A stretch of 64,000 nucleotides of DNA from Limosilactobacillus caecicola (GTDB lineage: Bacteria; Bacillota; Bacilli; Lactobacillales; Lactobacillaceae): the NCBI RefSeq assembly GCF_943192935.1, contig NZ_CALPCI010000001.1, positions 1 through 64,000 of the forward strand, read 5' to 3'. Under the pieces are notes generated by a model. It was not told the origin of the DNA, searched no databases, and worked only from the letters and a program-made list of their open reading frames with translations. Made by a program: the position numbers and the translations under genes. Positions 63,491 through 64,000 of the stretch are shown here, piece after piece. How positions within the stretch are numbered: the stretch's first letter is position 1; every line of letters begins with the position of its first letter.

Positions 63491-64000
63491 TTAGTCGTTA
63501 AACTCCTTTTCAACGGTTTTTAACGCTGCTGCAATTACTTGATCCATATTGTAGTAGCGGTATTGCCCAAGGCGGCCACCAAAGATCACGTTGGCAGCAT
63601 TATTTTGCGCTAATTCGGCATACTTTTTGTACAAGCCATTGTTTTTTGAATTGTTAACCGGATAGTATGGTTCATCACTACGGTGCCAGTCAGCTGGGTA
63701 TTCACGGGTAATCACTGTCTTACCTTTGTCGCCCTTGCCAAATTCAAAGTGCTTGTGTTCAATTACCCGCGTATATGGTGTTTCCGCATCCGTATAGTTG
63801 ATAACAGCATTTCCTTGATAATTGTCTTCATCCAACTCTTCGGTTTCAAAGCGCAGACTCCGATATTCAAGTTCGCCAAGTTGATAATCGAAGAATTGAT
63901 CAATCATTCCAGTAAAGACAACTTTCGGATAATCCTTTAAATATTGCTCCTTATTATCAAAGAAATCAACACCAGTTTCAACCTCAATGAGGTCATTATC
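63491..64000 (-). CDS. glf: UDP-galactopyranose mutase, C-terminal part (cut by window edge)
   Basis: The frame stays open to position 64000, so the start is off the right edge; at least 169 residues are visible. VVFTGMIDQFFDYQLGELEYRSLRFE, YTDAETPYTRVIEHKHFE, REYPADWHRSDEPYYPV and GGRLGQYRYYNMDQVIAAAL are the conserved C-terminal blocks of bacterial Glf, including the arginines and tyrosines that bind substrate. A flavoenzyme that converts UDP-galactopyranose to UDP-galactofuranose, a precursor for the surface polysaccharide. Confidence 0.95.
   Translation of the reverse strand, partial: DNDLIEVETGVDFFDNKEQYLKDYPKVVFTGMIDQFFDYQLGELEYRSLRFETEELDEDNYQGNAVINYTDAETPYTRVIEHKHFEFGKGDKGKTVITREYPADWHRSDEPYYPVNNSKNNGLYKKYAELAQNNAANVIFGGRLGQYRYYNMDQVIAAALKTVEKEFND

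Noticed and set aside
1-64000. CRISPR array or tRNA genes
   Set aside because: I saw no regularly spaced short repeats and no cloverleaf sequence ending in a typical T-arm.

Overview
The window reads as a chromosomal stretch of a low-GC Gram-positive lactic acid bacterium, most likely Lactobacillaceae and probably Limosilactobacillus (L. reuteri group). The pointers are the secreted proteins built on RDV-type repeats (first described in L. reuteri glucansucrases), KxYKxGKxW signal peptides, CtsR/CIRCE-type heat-shock control of clpE, a tyrosine decarboxylation cluster and a lactobacillus-type IS3 element. I cannot fix the species. Almost everything lies on the minus strand; clpE, the MucBP-like gene, proC, the PRD regulator, the LCP gene and the intact IS are on plus.

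Region by region. 1-400: promoters and leader of an rRNA operon running off the left edge (minus). 410-6370: ykuJ, a flippase-like membrane protein, two glycolipid glycosyltransferases (LafA/LafB-like), ptsI, ptsH and a small conserved protein. 6430-11500: clpE with both a CIRCE-like and a CtsR-like site, an ECF-transporter S component, a HicB remnant, a MucBP-like gene and proC. 11500-26700: a 15 kb array of secreted cell-wall enzymes. Each intact member has five copies of a ~115-residue RDV repeat joined to a different catalytic module (Amidase_2, NlpC/P60-like, two serine beta-lactamase folds, GH25 muramidase), and there are two broken members. A sixth intact member (NlpC/P60) sits at 55100-57673. 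26850-33190: a PTS operon (ascorbate-type IIC, IIB, IIA, KDPG-like aldolase) with a divergent PRD regulator, flanked by 169-bp direct repeats and by two diverged copies of a structured non-coding element. 33200-39230: tyrosine decarboxylation cluster tdc-tyrP-nhaC-tyrS; tdc carries an amber codon at position 5.

39480-43500: AT-rich orphan genes, a decayed IS3 orfA and a nearly intact IS3 element. 43540-49320: two GT2 + GT-C membrane-protein pairs, which look like lipid-linked sugar transfer systems for surface glycosylation. 49340-57700: prfC, an LCP ligase, an AI-2E family permease, a GtrB-like glycosyltransferase, a lipoprotein and the NlpC/P60 RDV protein. 57840-64000: polysaccharide locus rmlD-B-C-A, a DUF4422 protein, the Wzx flippase and glf (cut by the window edge).

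Taken together the window is dominated by the cell envelope: glycolipid anchors, wall-polymer ligation, rhamnose and galactofuranose precursors, export of repeat units, and a paralogous family of secreted wall-remodelling enzymes. Central metabolism (PTS, proC), stress response (clpE) and acid/amine metabolism (tdc cluster) are interspersed.
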